Assembly: GCF_014639655.1 (NCBI RefSeq)
Contig: NZ_BMGB01000001.1
Location: forward strand, 868,001 to 932,000
Direction of reading: 5' to 3'
Length of the DNA stretch: 64,000 bases
From: Conyzicola nivalis
Lineage (GTDB): Bacteria; Actinomycetota; Actinomycetes; Actinomycetales; Microbacteriaceae
The notes under the pieces: model-generated
Database searches by the model: none
What the model saw: the letters and a program-made list of their open reading frames with translations, nothing else
Told to the model about the DNA's origin: nothing
Made by a program: the position numbers and the translations under genes
In this document: positions 8,038-16,413 of the stretch, piece after piece
Position numbering within the stretch: position 1 is the first letter of the stretch
Layout of the letters: the number at the start of each line of letters is the position of its first letter

Positions 8038-9444
8038 TCAGGCGACGCCGGCGCGCTCGGCGAGGGCCGAGGCCGCACGGGTCGCCGTACGGGCGACGGT
8101 GCGCTCGTCGACGCGGGTGAGCTCGCCGTCGGCGACAACCGTGCGGCCGTGCACGAAGAGCCGGGTGACCGGCGGCTGGGCGCCCAGGGTGAGCGCCGCG
8201 ACGGGGTCGGCGATTCCGGCGTGCTCGACGCCGTCGACCCGCCAGAGCACGAGGTCGGCCAGCTTGCCGACCTCGATCGAGCCGATCTCGTTCTGGCGTC
8301 CGAGCACACGGGCGCCGCCCATCGTCGCGATGTAGAGGCCCTGCCTCCCGGTCATGCCGTCTGCGCCCGCCCGCAGGCGGTTCATCAGCACGGCGTTGCG
8401 GATCTCGCTGCCGAGCTGCCCCGACTCGTTCGACGCCGAACCGTCGACGCCGAGGCCCACGGGCACCCCTGCGGCGAGAAGCTGCGGCACGGGCGCGATG
8501 CCCGCGGCGAGACGGGCGTTGGACGACGGGCAGTGCGCGACCCCCGTGCCCGTTGCGGCGAAGCGGTCGATCGCGTGCTCGTCGAGGTGTACGCAGTGCG
8601 CCATCCACACGTCGTCGCCCAACCACCCGAGGTCGTCGAGGTACTGGGTGGGAGTCTTGCCCCACTTCTCGAGGCAGAACGCGTCCTCCTCCACGGTCTC
8701 CGACCCGTGCGTGTGCAGGCGCACGTCCATCGAGCGGGCGAGCACCGCCGCCTCGGAGAGCAGGTCGGATGTCACGGAGAACGGCGAACACGGCGCGATC
8801 GCGATCTGCACCATCGCCTCCCGCGCGGGGTCGTGGTACTTCTCGACGGCGTCGGCGCTCGCCTGCAGGGCCGCCGACGTGGTCTCCACGGCGAAGTCCG
8901 GCGGCAGCCCGCCCTGCGAGCGGCCGAGGTCCATCGAGCCGCGGGTGCCGTGCAGCCGCACCCCGACGCGTGAGGCGGCCGCGATGATCCCGCCGAGGAT
9001 GTCGCCCGATCCGGCCGGGAACACGTAGTGGTGGTCGGCAACGGTCGTGCACCCCGAGCGGGCGAGCACGGCGATGGCCGCTTCGGCGCCCGCCTCGACG
9101 AGGTCGGCGTCGATCATCGACCACGCCGGGTAGAGCGCGACGAGCCAGTCGAACAGGATCGAGTCCTGCGCCCAGCCGCGGGTGAGCCACTGGTAGAGGT
9201 GGTGGTGGGTGTTGACGAGTCCGGGAGTGAGCAGGTGGCCGGCACCGTCGATCAGCTCGACCGTGGGCGGCGAGGCCAGCCTCTCCCCCGACGGCCCGAG
9301 GCCGCGCACGGCCCACTCCGGCGCCAGCCCGTCGCCGACCCCGACGATCTCGGCGTCGTCGAACGCGACCCAGCCGGTCGGGTACTCGGTGCCGTGGGTG
9401 TCGACGGTGGCGATCGTGGCGCCGCTGATTATGGTGCGGATCAT
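8038..9444 (-). CDS. Amidohydrolase, probable 8-oxoguanine deaminase
   Basis: A 468-residue amidohydrolase of the guanine/8-oxoguanine/chlorohydrolase group, which hydrolyses an amino group from a purine or triazine ring. Metal motif LVNTHHHLYQW lies near residue 78. HTHGS (about 245), MAHCVHL (about 280) and GVDGSASNE (about 330) supply the other ligands and catalytic residues. The DHHYVFP block resembles 8-oxoguanine deaminases. It follows a nucleoside phosphorylase and a nucleoside hydrolase, which supports a purine-base substrate. The exact substrate is inferred, and other purine or pterin amines are possible. Confidence 0.75.
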   Translation of the reverse strand: MIRTIISGATIATVDTHGTEYPTGWVAFDDAEIVGVGDGLAPEWAVRGLGPSGERLASPPTVELIDGAGHLLTPGLVNTHHHLYQWLTRGWAQDSILFDWLVALYPAWSMIDADLVEAGAEAAIAVLARSGCTTVADHHYVFPAGSGDILGGIIAAASRVGVRLHGTRGSMDLGRSQGGLPPDFAVETTSAALQASADAVEKYHDPAREAMVQIAIAPCSPFSVTSDLLSEAAVLARSMDVRLHTHGSETVEEDAFCLEKWGKTPTQYLDDLGWLGDDVWMAHCVHLDEHAIDRFAATGTGVAHCPSSNARLAAGIAPVPQLLAAGVPVGLGVDGSASNESGQLGSEIRNAVLMNRLRAGADGMTGRQGLYIATMGGARVLGRQNEIGSIEVGKLADLVLWRVDGVEHAGIADPVAALTLGAQPPVTRLFVHGRTVVADGELTRVDERTVARTATRAASALAERAGVA

Positions 9445-9460
9445 CGAACTTCGCTTTCCG

Positions 9461-10225
9461 CTAGAGGTCGAGGCTGACGGCGGTCTCGAGGGCGACCTCG
9501 ATGCTACGCATCCAGCCCTCCTTCATAGCCGCATTCTTGTCGGAGTACAGGGACGCGCCGTCGACCAGGTTGCTGGAGGCGGCGCAGATCATGCCGGCGC
9601 GCAGGCCGCGCAGTCGCGCGACGACGTAGAGGGCCGAGCTCTCCATCTCGACGTTGAGGATGCCGAGCCGGTTGAGTTCGCTGATCCACTCCGGGCCTTC
9701 GGCGTAGAAGGCGTCGTCGCTGGCGTTGATTCCGGAGAAAACCTTTGTCGACGAGCCGGCCGAGAGTTCGAGGGCTATGCGATGCAGCTCGACCGCGATC
9801 TTTAGGTCGGGAACGGCCGGGAACCCGTGGTGCGCGTACGCGGCCGTCGTGCCGTCGTTGCGCAGTGTGCCCTCGCTGACGAGCAGGTCGCCCGGTTCGA
9901 TACCCGCCTGCAGTCCGGCCGAGCTGCCGACGCGGATGAACGACGTGACACCCACGCGGGCGAGTTCCTCGACCGCGATGGCGGTCGAGGGGCAACCCAT
10001 CCCGGTCGACGTCGCCGTGATGTGCTTGCCCTTGTAGTACCCGGTCATGGTGCGGTGCTCGCGCTGATGCGCGATGTCTTTCACGTCGGTCAGGAACTCG
10101 GCGATCATGGGCACCCGGAACGGGTCGCCCGGCAGCAGCGCGACCGAGCTCACCTCGCCCGGCGCGATACCGATGTGGTACTGGCGGACGCCCTGTCCTT
10201 CGGAGTTCTTGTCGACGACGGTCAT
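9461..10225 (-). CDS. Nucleoside phosphorylase, uridine phosphorylase type
   Basis: A 254-residue PNP/UDP family phosphorylase that splits a nucleoside with phosphate into base and ribose 1-phosphate. SSVALLPGDPFRVPMIAEF near residue 25 is the phosphate-binding GDP block. VGSSAGLQ near 100 and NVEMESSALYVVARLRGL near 195 (ribose-binding Glu-Met-Glu region) are in place. Length and motifs fit uridine phosphorylase better than trimeric PNP, but a purine substrate cannot be excluded. It lies 12 nt after the nucleoside hydrolase and 16 nt before the deaminase, in one operon. Confidence 0.8.
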   Translation of the reverse strand: MTVVDKNSEGQGVRQYHIGIAPGEVSSVALLPGDPFRVPMIAEFLTDVKDIAHQREHRTMTGYYKGKHITATSTGMGCPSTAIAVEELARVGVTSFIRVGSSAGLQAGIEPGDLLVSEGTLRNDGTTAAYAHHGFPAVPDLKIAVELHRIALELSAGSSTKVFSGINASDDAFYAEGPEWISELNRLGILNVEMESSALYVVARLRGLRAGMICAASSNLVDGASLYSDKNAAMKEGWMRSIEVALETAVSLDL

Positions 10226-10237
10226 GACTGTCCTATC

Positions 10238-11215
10238 TCAAGCGGTGAGCAGTTTGGCGAGCAGGGTCGGTGCGAAGTCGTCGTCGAGTTCGAGCACGAC
10301 GCGCGCGTGGGCGCCGGACTGTTCCGGGAAGCCGTTGTACATGCCGCGCAGGTCGCAGATGGTCTGGCCGCGGCCGGGGCCGTCGGTGTGGTCGACGAGC
10401 ACACGCACCACCGGGGCGGTCTTCAGCCCGACCTCGCCGAGCGCGACCGCCACGGCGAGCGGGTCGTGCAGCGCCGAGGCGCGGTGGCCGTAGACGCCCA
10501 CGTAGAACTCGAAGTAGTAGTCGAGCATGTGGCCGAGGGCGACCGCGACGGGCCGGCCCGACTCGATGAGCGCCTCGCGGTGGTGCTCGAGGAAGACGTT
10601 GGGCATGGTCACGTCGAGGGGCACCATCGTGATGAACCAGTCGGCCGCGAAGACTTCCGCCGCGGCATCCGCATCGTTGGCGATATTCGCCTCGGCGACG
10701 GGCGTGATGTTGCCGGGCACGTTCGCGGCTCCGCCCATGAGCGTGAGTTCCTTGACCAAGCCGGGCAGCGCGGGATCGAGGCGCAGGGCGGCGGCGATGT
10801 TGGTGAGCGGGCCGATCGCGATGACGCGCAGCTCGCCCTCGTGCTCGTGGGCCAGGCGGACGAGCATCTGTTCCGCGGATTCGCCGTCGACGACGGATGA
10901 CACGGACTTCGCTATCGCGACGTCGCCGATTCCGTTCGCCCCGTGCACGTGCGGGGCACCGCCGCGGAAGCTGCCCACCTGGGGGTCGTGCGCACCGACG
11001 GCCACCGGGATGTCGTCGCGGCCGGAGAGCGCGATCAGGTCGAGCGTGTTGTGGGCGCCGACGCTGGCGGAGACATTGCCGCTCACGCTTCCGATGCCGA
11101 CGATCTCGATGCCGTTCGACTCGTCGGCGGCGGCCGCGAGGAGGTACGCGACCGCGAGGGCGTCGTCGATTCCGGTGTCGCAGTCGAGGTAGTAGGGGAC
11201 GCGTGCGGTGGTCAT
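10238..11215 (-). CDS. Inosine/uridine-preferring nucleoside hydrolase
   Basis: A 325-residue nucleoside N-ribohydrolase that cleaves ribonucleosides to base and ribose. The calcium-binding signature DCDTGIDDALA near residues 11-21 is exact, and further family blocks are GPLTNIAAAL, LMGGA and EANIANDADAA. The ATG has GGAG about 4 nt upstream. It is the first gene of the salvage trio. A TAGCAT -10 candidate sits at 11249-11254 on this strand. Confidence 0.88.
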   Translation of the reverse strand: MTTARVPYYLDCDTGIDDALAVAYLLAAAADESNGIEIVGIGSVSGNVSASVGAHNTLDLIALSGRDDIPVAVGAHDPQVGSFRGGAPHVHGANGIGDVAIAKSVSSVVDGESAEQMLVRLAHEHEGELRVIAIGPLTNIAAALRLDPALPGLVKELTLMGGAANVPGNITPVAEANIANDADAAAEVFAADWFITMVPLDVTMPNVFLEHHREALIESGRPVAVALGHMLDYYFEFYVGVYGHRASALHDPLAVAVALGEVGLKTAPVVRVLVDHTDGPGRGQTICDLRGMYNGFPEQSGAHARVVLELDDDFAPTLLAKLLTA

Positions 11216-11248
11216 GGTGCTCCGGTGGTTCTGAGGGTGGACGTGCCG

Positions 11249-11254
11249 ATGCTA
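11249..11254 (-). promoter_or_regulatory. Candidate -10 box of the nucleoside salvage operon
   Basis: TAGCAT fits TANNNT and would start transcription about 25-30 nt before the nucleoside hydrolase ATG, leaving room for its GGAG ribosome binding site. No good -35 was seen, so this is tentative. Confidence 0.3.
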
Positions 11255-11293
11255 GCCGCGGAGTGTTTCCGGGCTGTTGCGGTGCCGGGTCGG

Positions 11294-11953
11294 CTAGTGC
11301 ACGTGGGCCGCAGCGGCGGCGCGCAACGAGGCGATATTGTCGGCGGGCTCGCCGCGGAAGACGCTGGAACCGGCGACGAAGGTGTCGGCGCCCGCCTCGG
11401 CGGCGATCACGATCGTGTCGGCCGTGATGCCGCCGTCGACCTGGAGCCAGACGTCGAGGCCGGTCCTGGTCACCGCCTCGCGCAGCAGGCCGAGTTTGGG
11501 CATGGTCTCGGCCATGAAGCTCTGGCCGCCGAAGCCGGGCTCGACGGTCATCACGAGCACCTGGTCGAACTCGGGCAGCAGCTCGAGGAACGGCTCCACG
11601 GGTGTGCCCGGCTTGAGGGCGATGCCGGCGCGGGCACCGATGTCGCGCAGTTGACGTGCGAGGGAGACCGCGTCTTTCGCCGCCTCGGCGTGGAAGGTGA
11701 CGGAGAAGGCGCCGAGTTCCGCGTATCCGGGCGCCCAGCGGTCGGGGTCGTCGATCATGAGGTGCACGTCGAGCGGGATGGCCGACAGCTCCTGCAGGCG
11801 CTCGGTCATCGTCGGCCCGAAGGTGAGGTTCGGCACGAAGTGGTTGTCCATGATGTCGACGTGCACGAGGTCGGCGGTCTGGATGCGCCCGAGTTCGCGC
11901 TCGAAGTTGGCGAAGTCGGCGGCGAGGATGCTGGGGTTGATACGCGCGGGCAT
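11294..11953 (-). CDS. rpe: Ribulose-phosphate 3-epimerase
   Basis: Interconverts ribulose 5-phosphate and xylulose 5-phosphate in the pentose phosphate pathway. It is a 219-residue TIM barrel with INPSILAADFANFERELG at the start, HVDIMDNHFVPNLTFGP near 32 (metal-binding His and Asp), VMTVEPGFGGQSF near 137 and VDGGI near 172. The ATG follows the rsmB stop by 2 nt, so it is the distal gene of the priA-fmt-rsmB-rpe string, an order seen in many actinobacteria. Confidence 0.96.
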   Translation of the reverse strand: MPARINPSILAADFANFERELGRIQTADLVHVDIMDNHFVPNLTFGPTMTERLQELSAIPLDVHLMIDDPDRWAPGYAELGAFSVTFHAEAAKDAVSLARQLRDIGARAGIALKPGTPVEPFLELLPEFDQVLVMTVEPGFGGQSFMAETMPKLGLLREAVTRTGLDVWLQVDGGITADTIVIAAEAGADTFVAGSSVFRGEPADNIASLRAAAAAHVH

Positions 11954-11955
11954 GG

Positions 11956-13317
11956 CTAGACCTTACTGATGAGCTGGATGAACATGGCGTCGGTACCGTG
12001 GCGGTGCGGCCAGAGCTGCGCGTGGGGGGCATCGGGAAGATCGAGGGTCGCTTCGGTGACCGTCGCGAGCACCGCCGGGGTGTCGAGGCGCTCGATCGCG
12101 GCGCCCCACTTCTTGACGGCGCCCTCGACGATCACCTTCGACTCGGCGAGGTGCGGCGAGCACGTGACGTAGGCGAGCACACCGCCGGGCTTGAGCGCGG
12201 TGATCGCGGCGTTCAGGAGGTTCGACTGCAGCCCGGAGAGGTGGGCGACGTCGCGCGGCGACTTGCGCCAGCGCGCCTCGGGCCGACGACGCAGGGCGCC
12301 GAGACCGGTGCAGGGGGCGTCGATCAGGATGCGGTCGAACTCGTCGGCATGGTCGTCGCCGACGGTCGTGCCGTCGAGTTCCCACACCTCGGGGGCGGGT
12401 TCGAAGACCGCGAGGGCCTTGCGCACGAGCTCGGCGCGGGCCCGCACGACCTCGTTCGCGATGAGGGTGGCGCCGCCCTCCGAGGCCTCCGCGGCGAGCA
12501 GCGCGGCCTTGCCGCCCGGGCCCGCGCACAGGTCGAGCCAGCGCTCGCCCCTCTGGATAGGGCGCACCCGGCTGAGGGCGAGGGCGGCGAGCTGCGAGCC
12601 CTCGTCCTGCACCCGGGCGCGACCGGCGCGCACCGCCTCGAGCTGCAACGGGTCTCCCCCGTCGAGCACGGCACCTACCGGCGAGTAGGCGGCGGCGTAC
12701 GCGTCGAGTTCGGCGACGGTGGACTCGCCGGGAAGTGCGACCAGGCTCACCCGCGGCGCGACGTTGTCGGCCTCGAGCAGTTCGTCGAGTTCGGCGTCCC
12801 GGCCCTCGGCGGCGAGGGCGGAGCGGAAGGCCCGGATGATCCAGACCGGGTGCGAGTACAGCACGGCGAGTCGCTCGTCGGCGTTCTTCGCGGCGTCGAG
12901 GGCCCGTTGCTGCCACTCGGCGGCCGGCGTGCGGGTGATGGTGCGCAGCACTCCGTTGACGAAGCCGGTGGCCGAGTTGGAGCCCACCGTCTTGGCGAGC
13001 TGCACCGACTCGTCCACGGCCGCGTGCTGGGCGACGCGCATCGACAGCAGCTGGTGGCAGGCGAGACGCAGGACGTCGAGGATGGCCGGATCGATCTTCT
13101 CCACCGGGCGTCCGGCCGCGAGGGCGATCACGGCGTCGTAGTAGCCCTGGCGGCGCAGCGTGCCGTAGGTCAGTTCGGTCGCGAGACCGGCGTCGGCTTC
13201 GGAGAGCTTAGCCCGCTGGAGCCGCACGGGCAGGAGGAGGTTCGCGTAGGCATCCGATTCACGCACCGCCAGGATGACGTCGAGCGCGATGCGGCGCGCG
13301 GGCTGCACGGCGCTCAC
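11956..13317 (-). CDS. rsmB: RsmB/NOP-family rRNA cytosine methyltransferase with NusB domain
   Basis: A 453-residue SAM-dependent RNA m5C methyltransferase, probably acting on 16S rRNA. Residues 1-140 form a NusB-like RNA-binding domain (ALDVILAVRES, FVNGVLRTI). The methyltransferase domain has the SAM motif LDLCAGPGGKAALLA near 280, and the two catalytic cysteines in DAPCTGLGALRRRP near 345 and YVTCSPHLAES near 395. The start is the GTG overlapping the fmt stop (GTGA); a longer frame upstream is part of fmt. Confidence 0.92.
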   Translation of the reverse strand: MSAVQPARRIALDVILAVRESDAYANLLLPVRLQRAKLSEADAGLATELTYGTLRRQGYYDAVIALAAGRPVEKIDPAILDVLRLACHQLLSMRVAQHAAVDESVQLAKTVGSNSATGFVNGVLRTITRTPAAEWQQRALDAAKNADERLAVLYSHPVWIIRAFRSALAAEGRDAELDELLEADNVAPRVSLVALPGESTVAELDAYAAAYSPVGAVLDGGDPLQLEAVRAGRARVQDEGSQLAALALSRVRPIQRGERWLDLCAGPGGKAALLAAEASEGGATLIANEVVRARAELVRKALAVFEPAPEVWELDGTTVGDDHADEFDRILIDAPCTGLGALRRRPEARWRKSPRDVAHLSGLQSNLLNAAITALKPGGVLAYVTCSPHLAESKVIVEGAVKKWGAAIERLDTPAVLATVTEATLDLPDAPHAQLWPHRHGTDAMFIQLISKV

Positions 13318-14261
13318 TCGGCCACCGCCGGGGCGTCGACGACGGTCGCGGCGTCGGCCGGGCGACCACGCCACCAGTCGCCGGCGTTCATGGCCTTGCG
13401 CCCGGCCGGATGGACCGTCACGAGCTGCACGGGGTCTGTTGCTGTTCCAACGAGGATGAGCTTGCCTTCCTGGGCGAAGTGGCCGGGGGCGAGGCGCGGT
13501 GCGTCCCTCGCGATCGCGGCATCGATGATCTTGAGGCGCGCCCCGTCGAGCGTGGTGAAGGCTCCGGGCTCGGGGGTGACGCCGCGGACGAGGTTGACGA
13601 CGTCGTGTGCGGGGCGGGTGAAGTCGACGAGCCCGTCGGCGAGGGTCAGTTTGGGGGCGAGGGTGACGTCGCCGACCTGCGGTTCGGCCCTGGCGTCGCC
13701 CTCGGCGATCGCGTCGACGACGGCCGCGAGCAATTCGGCGCCGCTCACGGCGAGCGAGTCGAGCAGGTGGCCCGCCGTCTCGTGGCCGCCGATCGACTGC
13801 GTGAACTGCCCGAAGACGTCTCCCGCGTCGAGTTCCGGAACCAGCTGGAAGACCGTCGCCCCGGTGAGATCGTCGCCCGCGATGATCGAACGCTGCACGG
13901 GAGCGGCACCCCGCCAGCGCGGCAGCAGCGAGAAGTGCAGGTTGATCCAGCCGTACTTCGGCGCGCTCAGCAGCGGCTCCCGCACGAGGCCGCCGTAGGC
14001 GACGATGACGCCGAGGTCGGGGCGCAGCGCGGTGATCGCCTCGGTCGCGTCGCCCGCGAGGCGGTTGGCCTTGATGGTCGGGATCCCGAGCTCGTCGGCG
14101 AGGCTCGCGACGGGGGTCGGGGTCAGGATGCCGCGGCGCCCCTGGGGCGAATCCTCACGGGTGACGACGGCGGCGACCTCGTGCCGTCCGGCGGCGAGGG
14201 CCGAGAGGCTCGGCACGGCGGCGGCGGGGCTGCCCGCGAAGACGAGGCGCAGAGAAGTCAT
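13314..14261 (-). CDS. fmt: Methionyl-tRNA formyltransferase
   Basis: Transfers a formyl group from 10-formyl-THF to initiator Met-tRNA. It is 315 residues. The formyltransferase domain covers about 1-190, with INLHFSLLPRWRGAAPVQ near 105-122 (catalytic Asn and His) and the aspartate of TVFQLVPELDAGDV near 145. The C-terminal OB-like domain holds PGAFTTLDGARLKI. The ATG giving MTSLRLVFAGSP has GGGGGAG about 9 nt upstream. An upstream in-frame ATG (MGENDL) overlaps that site and is less likely. Confidence 0.95.
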   Translation of the reverse strand: MTSLRLVFAGSPAAAVPSLSALAAGRHEVAAVVTREDSPQGRRGILTPTPVASLADELGIPTIKANRLAGDATEAITALRPDLGVIVAYGGLVREPLLSAPKYGWINLHFSLLPRWRGAAPVQRSIIAGDDLTGATVFQLVPELDAGDVFGQFTQSIGGHETAGHLLDSLAVSGAELLAAVVDAIAEGDARAEPQVGDVTLAPKLTLADGLVDFTRPAHDVVNLVRGVTPEPGAFTTLDGARLKIIDAAIARDAPRLAPGHFAQEGKLILVGTATDPVQLVTVHPAGRKAMNAGDWWRGRPADAATVVDAPAVAE

Positions 14262-14293
14262 TAGGTCATTCTCCCCCATCCGTGGATCTAGCT

Positions 14294-14375
14294 GGTTGAG
14301 TAGGTCGCTCAGCGACCGCATCGAAGCCCCGCCCAGGTCTCGATGCAGGCCGCAGGCGGCCCTACTCGACCGGCC
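14294..14375. repeat. Inverted pair of GAGTAGG-type intergenic repeats
   Basis: Two head-to-head copies of a short palindrome. The first reads GGTTGAGTAGGTCGCTCAGC then GACC and CATCGAAGCC. The second, on the opposite strand, has the same GGTCGAGTAGG...TGCATCGAGACC frame with a different inner stem (GGCCGCCTGCGGCC). Related single copies are at 32004 and 35577. The pair lies between priA and fmt and could end or slow transcription, or act as a REP site. Confidence 0.7.
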
Positions 14376-14380
14376 GCGCG

Positions 14381-16384
14381 CTACTGCTCGAGGAAGGGCT
14401 CGACGTCGTCGAAGCGCACCTTGAGGCTCACCGGCACGGGACCGCGGGCGGCCTTGCCGAGCGCGCGCCGCCGGTTGGCCGCCGACTTGACGACCTCGGC
14501 GCGCAGCGCGGCGGCGATCTCGGCGCCGCGGGCATAGTCGAAGCGCACGATGGTGCGCACTCCCCCGCCCTCGACGTCGACCGGGCCGAGGATGTCGGGA
14601 CCGTCGACTCCGAGCGTCGCCACGGCGTCGGCGACCGCCTGCACCGTGCCCGTGACGGTGGCGACGCGCACGGCGGGCGGGAAGCGCAGCGCCCGCCGGT
14701 CGGCCAGTTCGGAGCGCGCGAAGTCGGCCTGCCGCCAGGTCACGAAGGCGGACGCCAGAGCGCCGCCCACTCCGACGAGCACGATGGGTGCGCGGCGCGC
14801 GGCGAGGGCGGCGGCGTTCGACCACCAGCGCAGACAGTCCTCGGCGACCCGCAGGCTCTCGCGGGCGATCATGCTCTCGCCGTCGAGCAGCAGCACGGCG
14901 CGATACCCGCCGGCCGCGATCGGCTCGGCGCCGCGGGTGGCGATGATCAGCGCCGGCTCGGCACCGACCGTGAGGATGGGGCGTTCGCCGTCGGCCACGA
15001 TGACCCGCACGCCCGGGAAGGCGCGGCCGAGGTCTTCGGCGGTTCGCCCGGCGCCGGAACCGACGAAGCGCAGCCGTTCCCCGTCGCAGTTGGCGCATCT
15101 CCAGTCGACCGCGAGAGCACCGCACCAGTTGCAGGCGGGCGTCGACCGCGAGGTCTTCTGGCCGAGCGGGCCCTCACACTTCATGCACCTGGCGCTGCGC
15201 TTGCAGTCCGCGCAGGAGAGCTTGGGCGCGTAGCCCGGCCGCGCGACCTGGACGAGCACCGGCCCGAACTCGAGCGCGGCACGCGCCTCGCGCCACGCGG
15301 TGGAGGGGATGCGGGCCTGCGCCGCGAGCCGGTCTTCCGACGACTGCTGCGCCGTGGGGACGACCTTGGGCAGGACCGCCGGTTGCGGCGCGAAAACGCG
15401 CACCCAGTGCACCTCGACGAGGCGCTCGACCTCGGTGCTGCGGGCGTGGCCGAGGAACATCAGCGCGCAGCCGCTCTGTTCCTGCCGCACGAGCGCGGCG
15501 TCGCGCGTGTGCACGTACGGGCTGAGCGGCTCGCTGTGCAGCGGGTCGCCGTCGTCGAACAGCGCGACGAGACCGAGGTTCGCGGCAGGGGCGTACACGA
15601 CCGACCGGTTGCCGATGATCACGACGGGATCGTCGCTCAGGCAGCGCAGGAACGCCCGGTAGCGGTCGGGGTTGGACTGCTTCGCGTCGAGACGGATGAC
15701 ACGTTGCGCCGGCAGAACCGCGGCGAGGGCCGAGGCCAGCTGCTCCTGGTCGCGGTAGTCGGGCACGGCGAGAATGGCCGTCGCCCCTCCGGCGAGTGTC
15801 GCGGCCGCCGCGGCCGCCATGGTGACGGCCCACTCGCCCACCCACACGCCCGGCGTCACCTCGGCCACGAGAGGTATGGCGTCGACCGCGAACCGCGAGC
15901 GCGCGGCGATGGCGGTCTCGATCACCCCGTCGCCGTAGCCCTGCACCCGCGCCGGGGGGTGCAGCGGGGCGAGCGGCGTCTGAACTTCGGCGGCGAGGTA
16001 GGCCTTCTCGACACGCACCTGCCGGTTCGGCACGGCCAGGCGGACGATGTCGTTGGCGTTGCCCGCGGCGCGCTCCGAGACCTTGCGGGCGAGCGCCCAG
16101 ACCTCGGGCGTGAGCACGGGCACGGCGGAGACGACCTCTTCGAGCTCGCTCAACACCCCGACGTAGTCGCCCGGCGGCGCGATCTCGACGATGAAGCCGT
16201 CGGCGACCCTACCCGCCGAGCGCAGCGGAACGCGCACCCGCACCCCGGCGACGGCCTGCTCGCGCAGCGCCTCGGGAATGCCGTAGTCGAAGAGCCGGTC
16301 GAGTTGTGGCAGGGGCGAGTCGATGAGCACCCGGGCGATGGGGCGCTGGCCGTGCTGAGCCGGGCCAGGCGACGCCGTGCTCAT
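14381..16384 (-). CDS. priA: Primosomal protein N' (PriA), actinobacterial form lacking helicase motifs
   Basis: Replication-restart protein of 667 residues. The N-terminal 3'-DNA-binding region is seen in RVLIDSPLPQLDRLFDYGIPE. Eight cysteines at about 391, 394, 400, 403, 418, 421, 430 and 433 (CADC, CMKC, CNWC, CANC) form the zinc-binding domain. The Walker A segment near residue 190 is an alanine run with no GKT, and the DEEH box near 276 reads FDDGD. This matches the actinobacterial PriA group, which is noted as having no detectable helicase domain. It probably loads or scaffolds rather than unwinds. Confidence 0.92.
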   Translation of the reverse strand: MSTASPGPAQHGQRPIARVLIDSPLPQLDRLFDYGIPEALREQAVAGVRVRVPLRSAGRVADGFIVEIAPPGDYVGVLSELEEVVSAVPVLTPEVWALARKVSERAAGNANDIVRLAVPNRQVRVEKAYLAAEVQTPLAPLHPPARVQGYGDGVIETAIAARSRFAVDAIPLVAEVTPGVWVGEWAVTMAAAAAATLAGGATAILAVPDYRDQEQLASALAAVLPAQRVIRLDAKQSNPDRYRAFLRCLSDDPVVIIGNRSVVYAPAANLGLVALFDDGDPLHSEPLSPYVHTRDAALVRQEQSGCALMFLGHARSTEVERLVEVHWVRVFAPQPAVLPKVVPTAQQSSEDRLAAQARIPSTAWREARAALEFGPVLVQVARPGYAPKLSCADCKRSARCMKCEGPLGQKTSRSTPACNWCGALAVDWRCANCDGERLRFVGSGAGRTAEDLGRAFPGVRVIVADGERPILTVGAEPALIIATRGAEPIAAGGYRAVLLLDGESMIARESLRVAEDCLRWWSNAAALAARRAPIVLVGVGGALASAFVTWRQADFARSELADRRALRFPPAVRVATVTGTVQAVADAVATLGVDGPDILGPVDVEGGGVRTIVRFDYARGAEIAAALRAEVVKSAANRRRALGKAARGPVPVSLKVRFDDVEPFLEQ

Positions 16385-16413
16385 CGCTGCAGCATCCGTC
16401 TCGAAGAGGGCTT

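Noticed and set aside
11998-13998. A 666-residue plus-strand open frame opposite rsmB and fmt
   Set aside because: It is an antisense shadow caused by GC-rich codon bias; it shows no family motif, while the minus strand encodes clear rsmB and fmt. The same applies to the other long antisense frames in the window.
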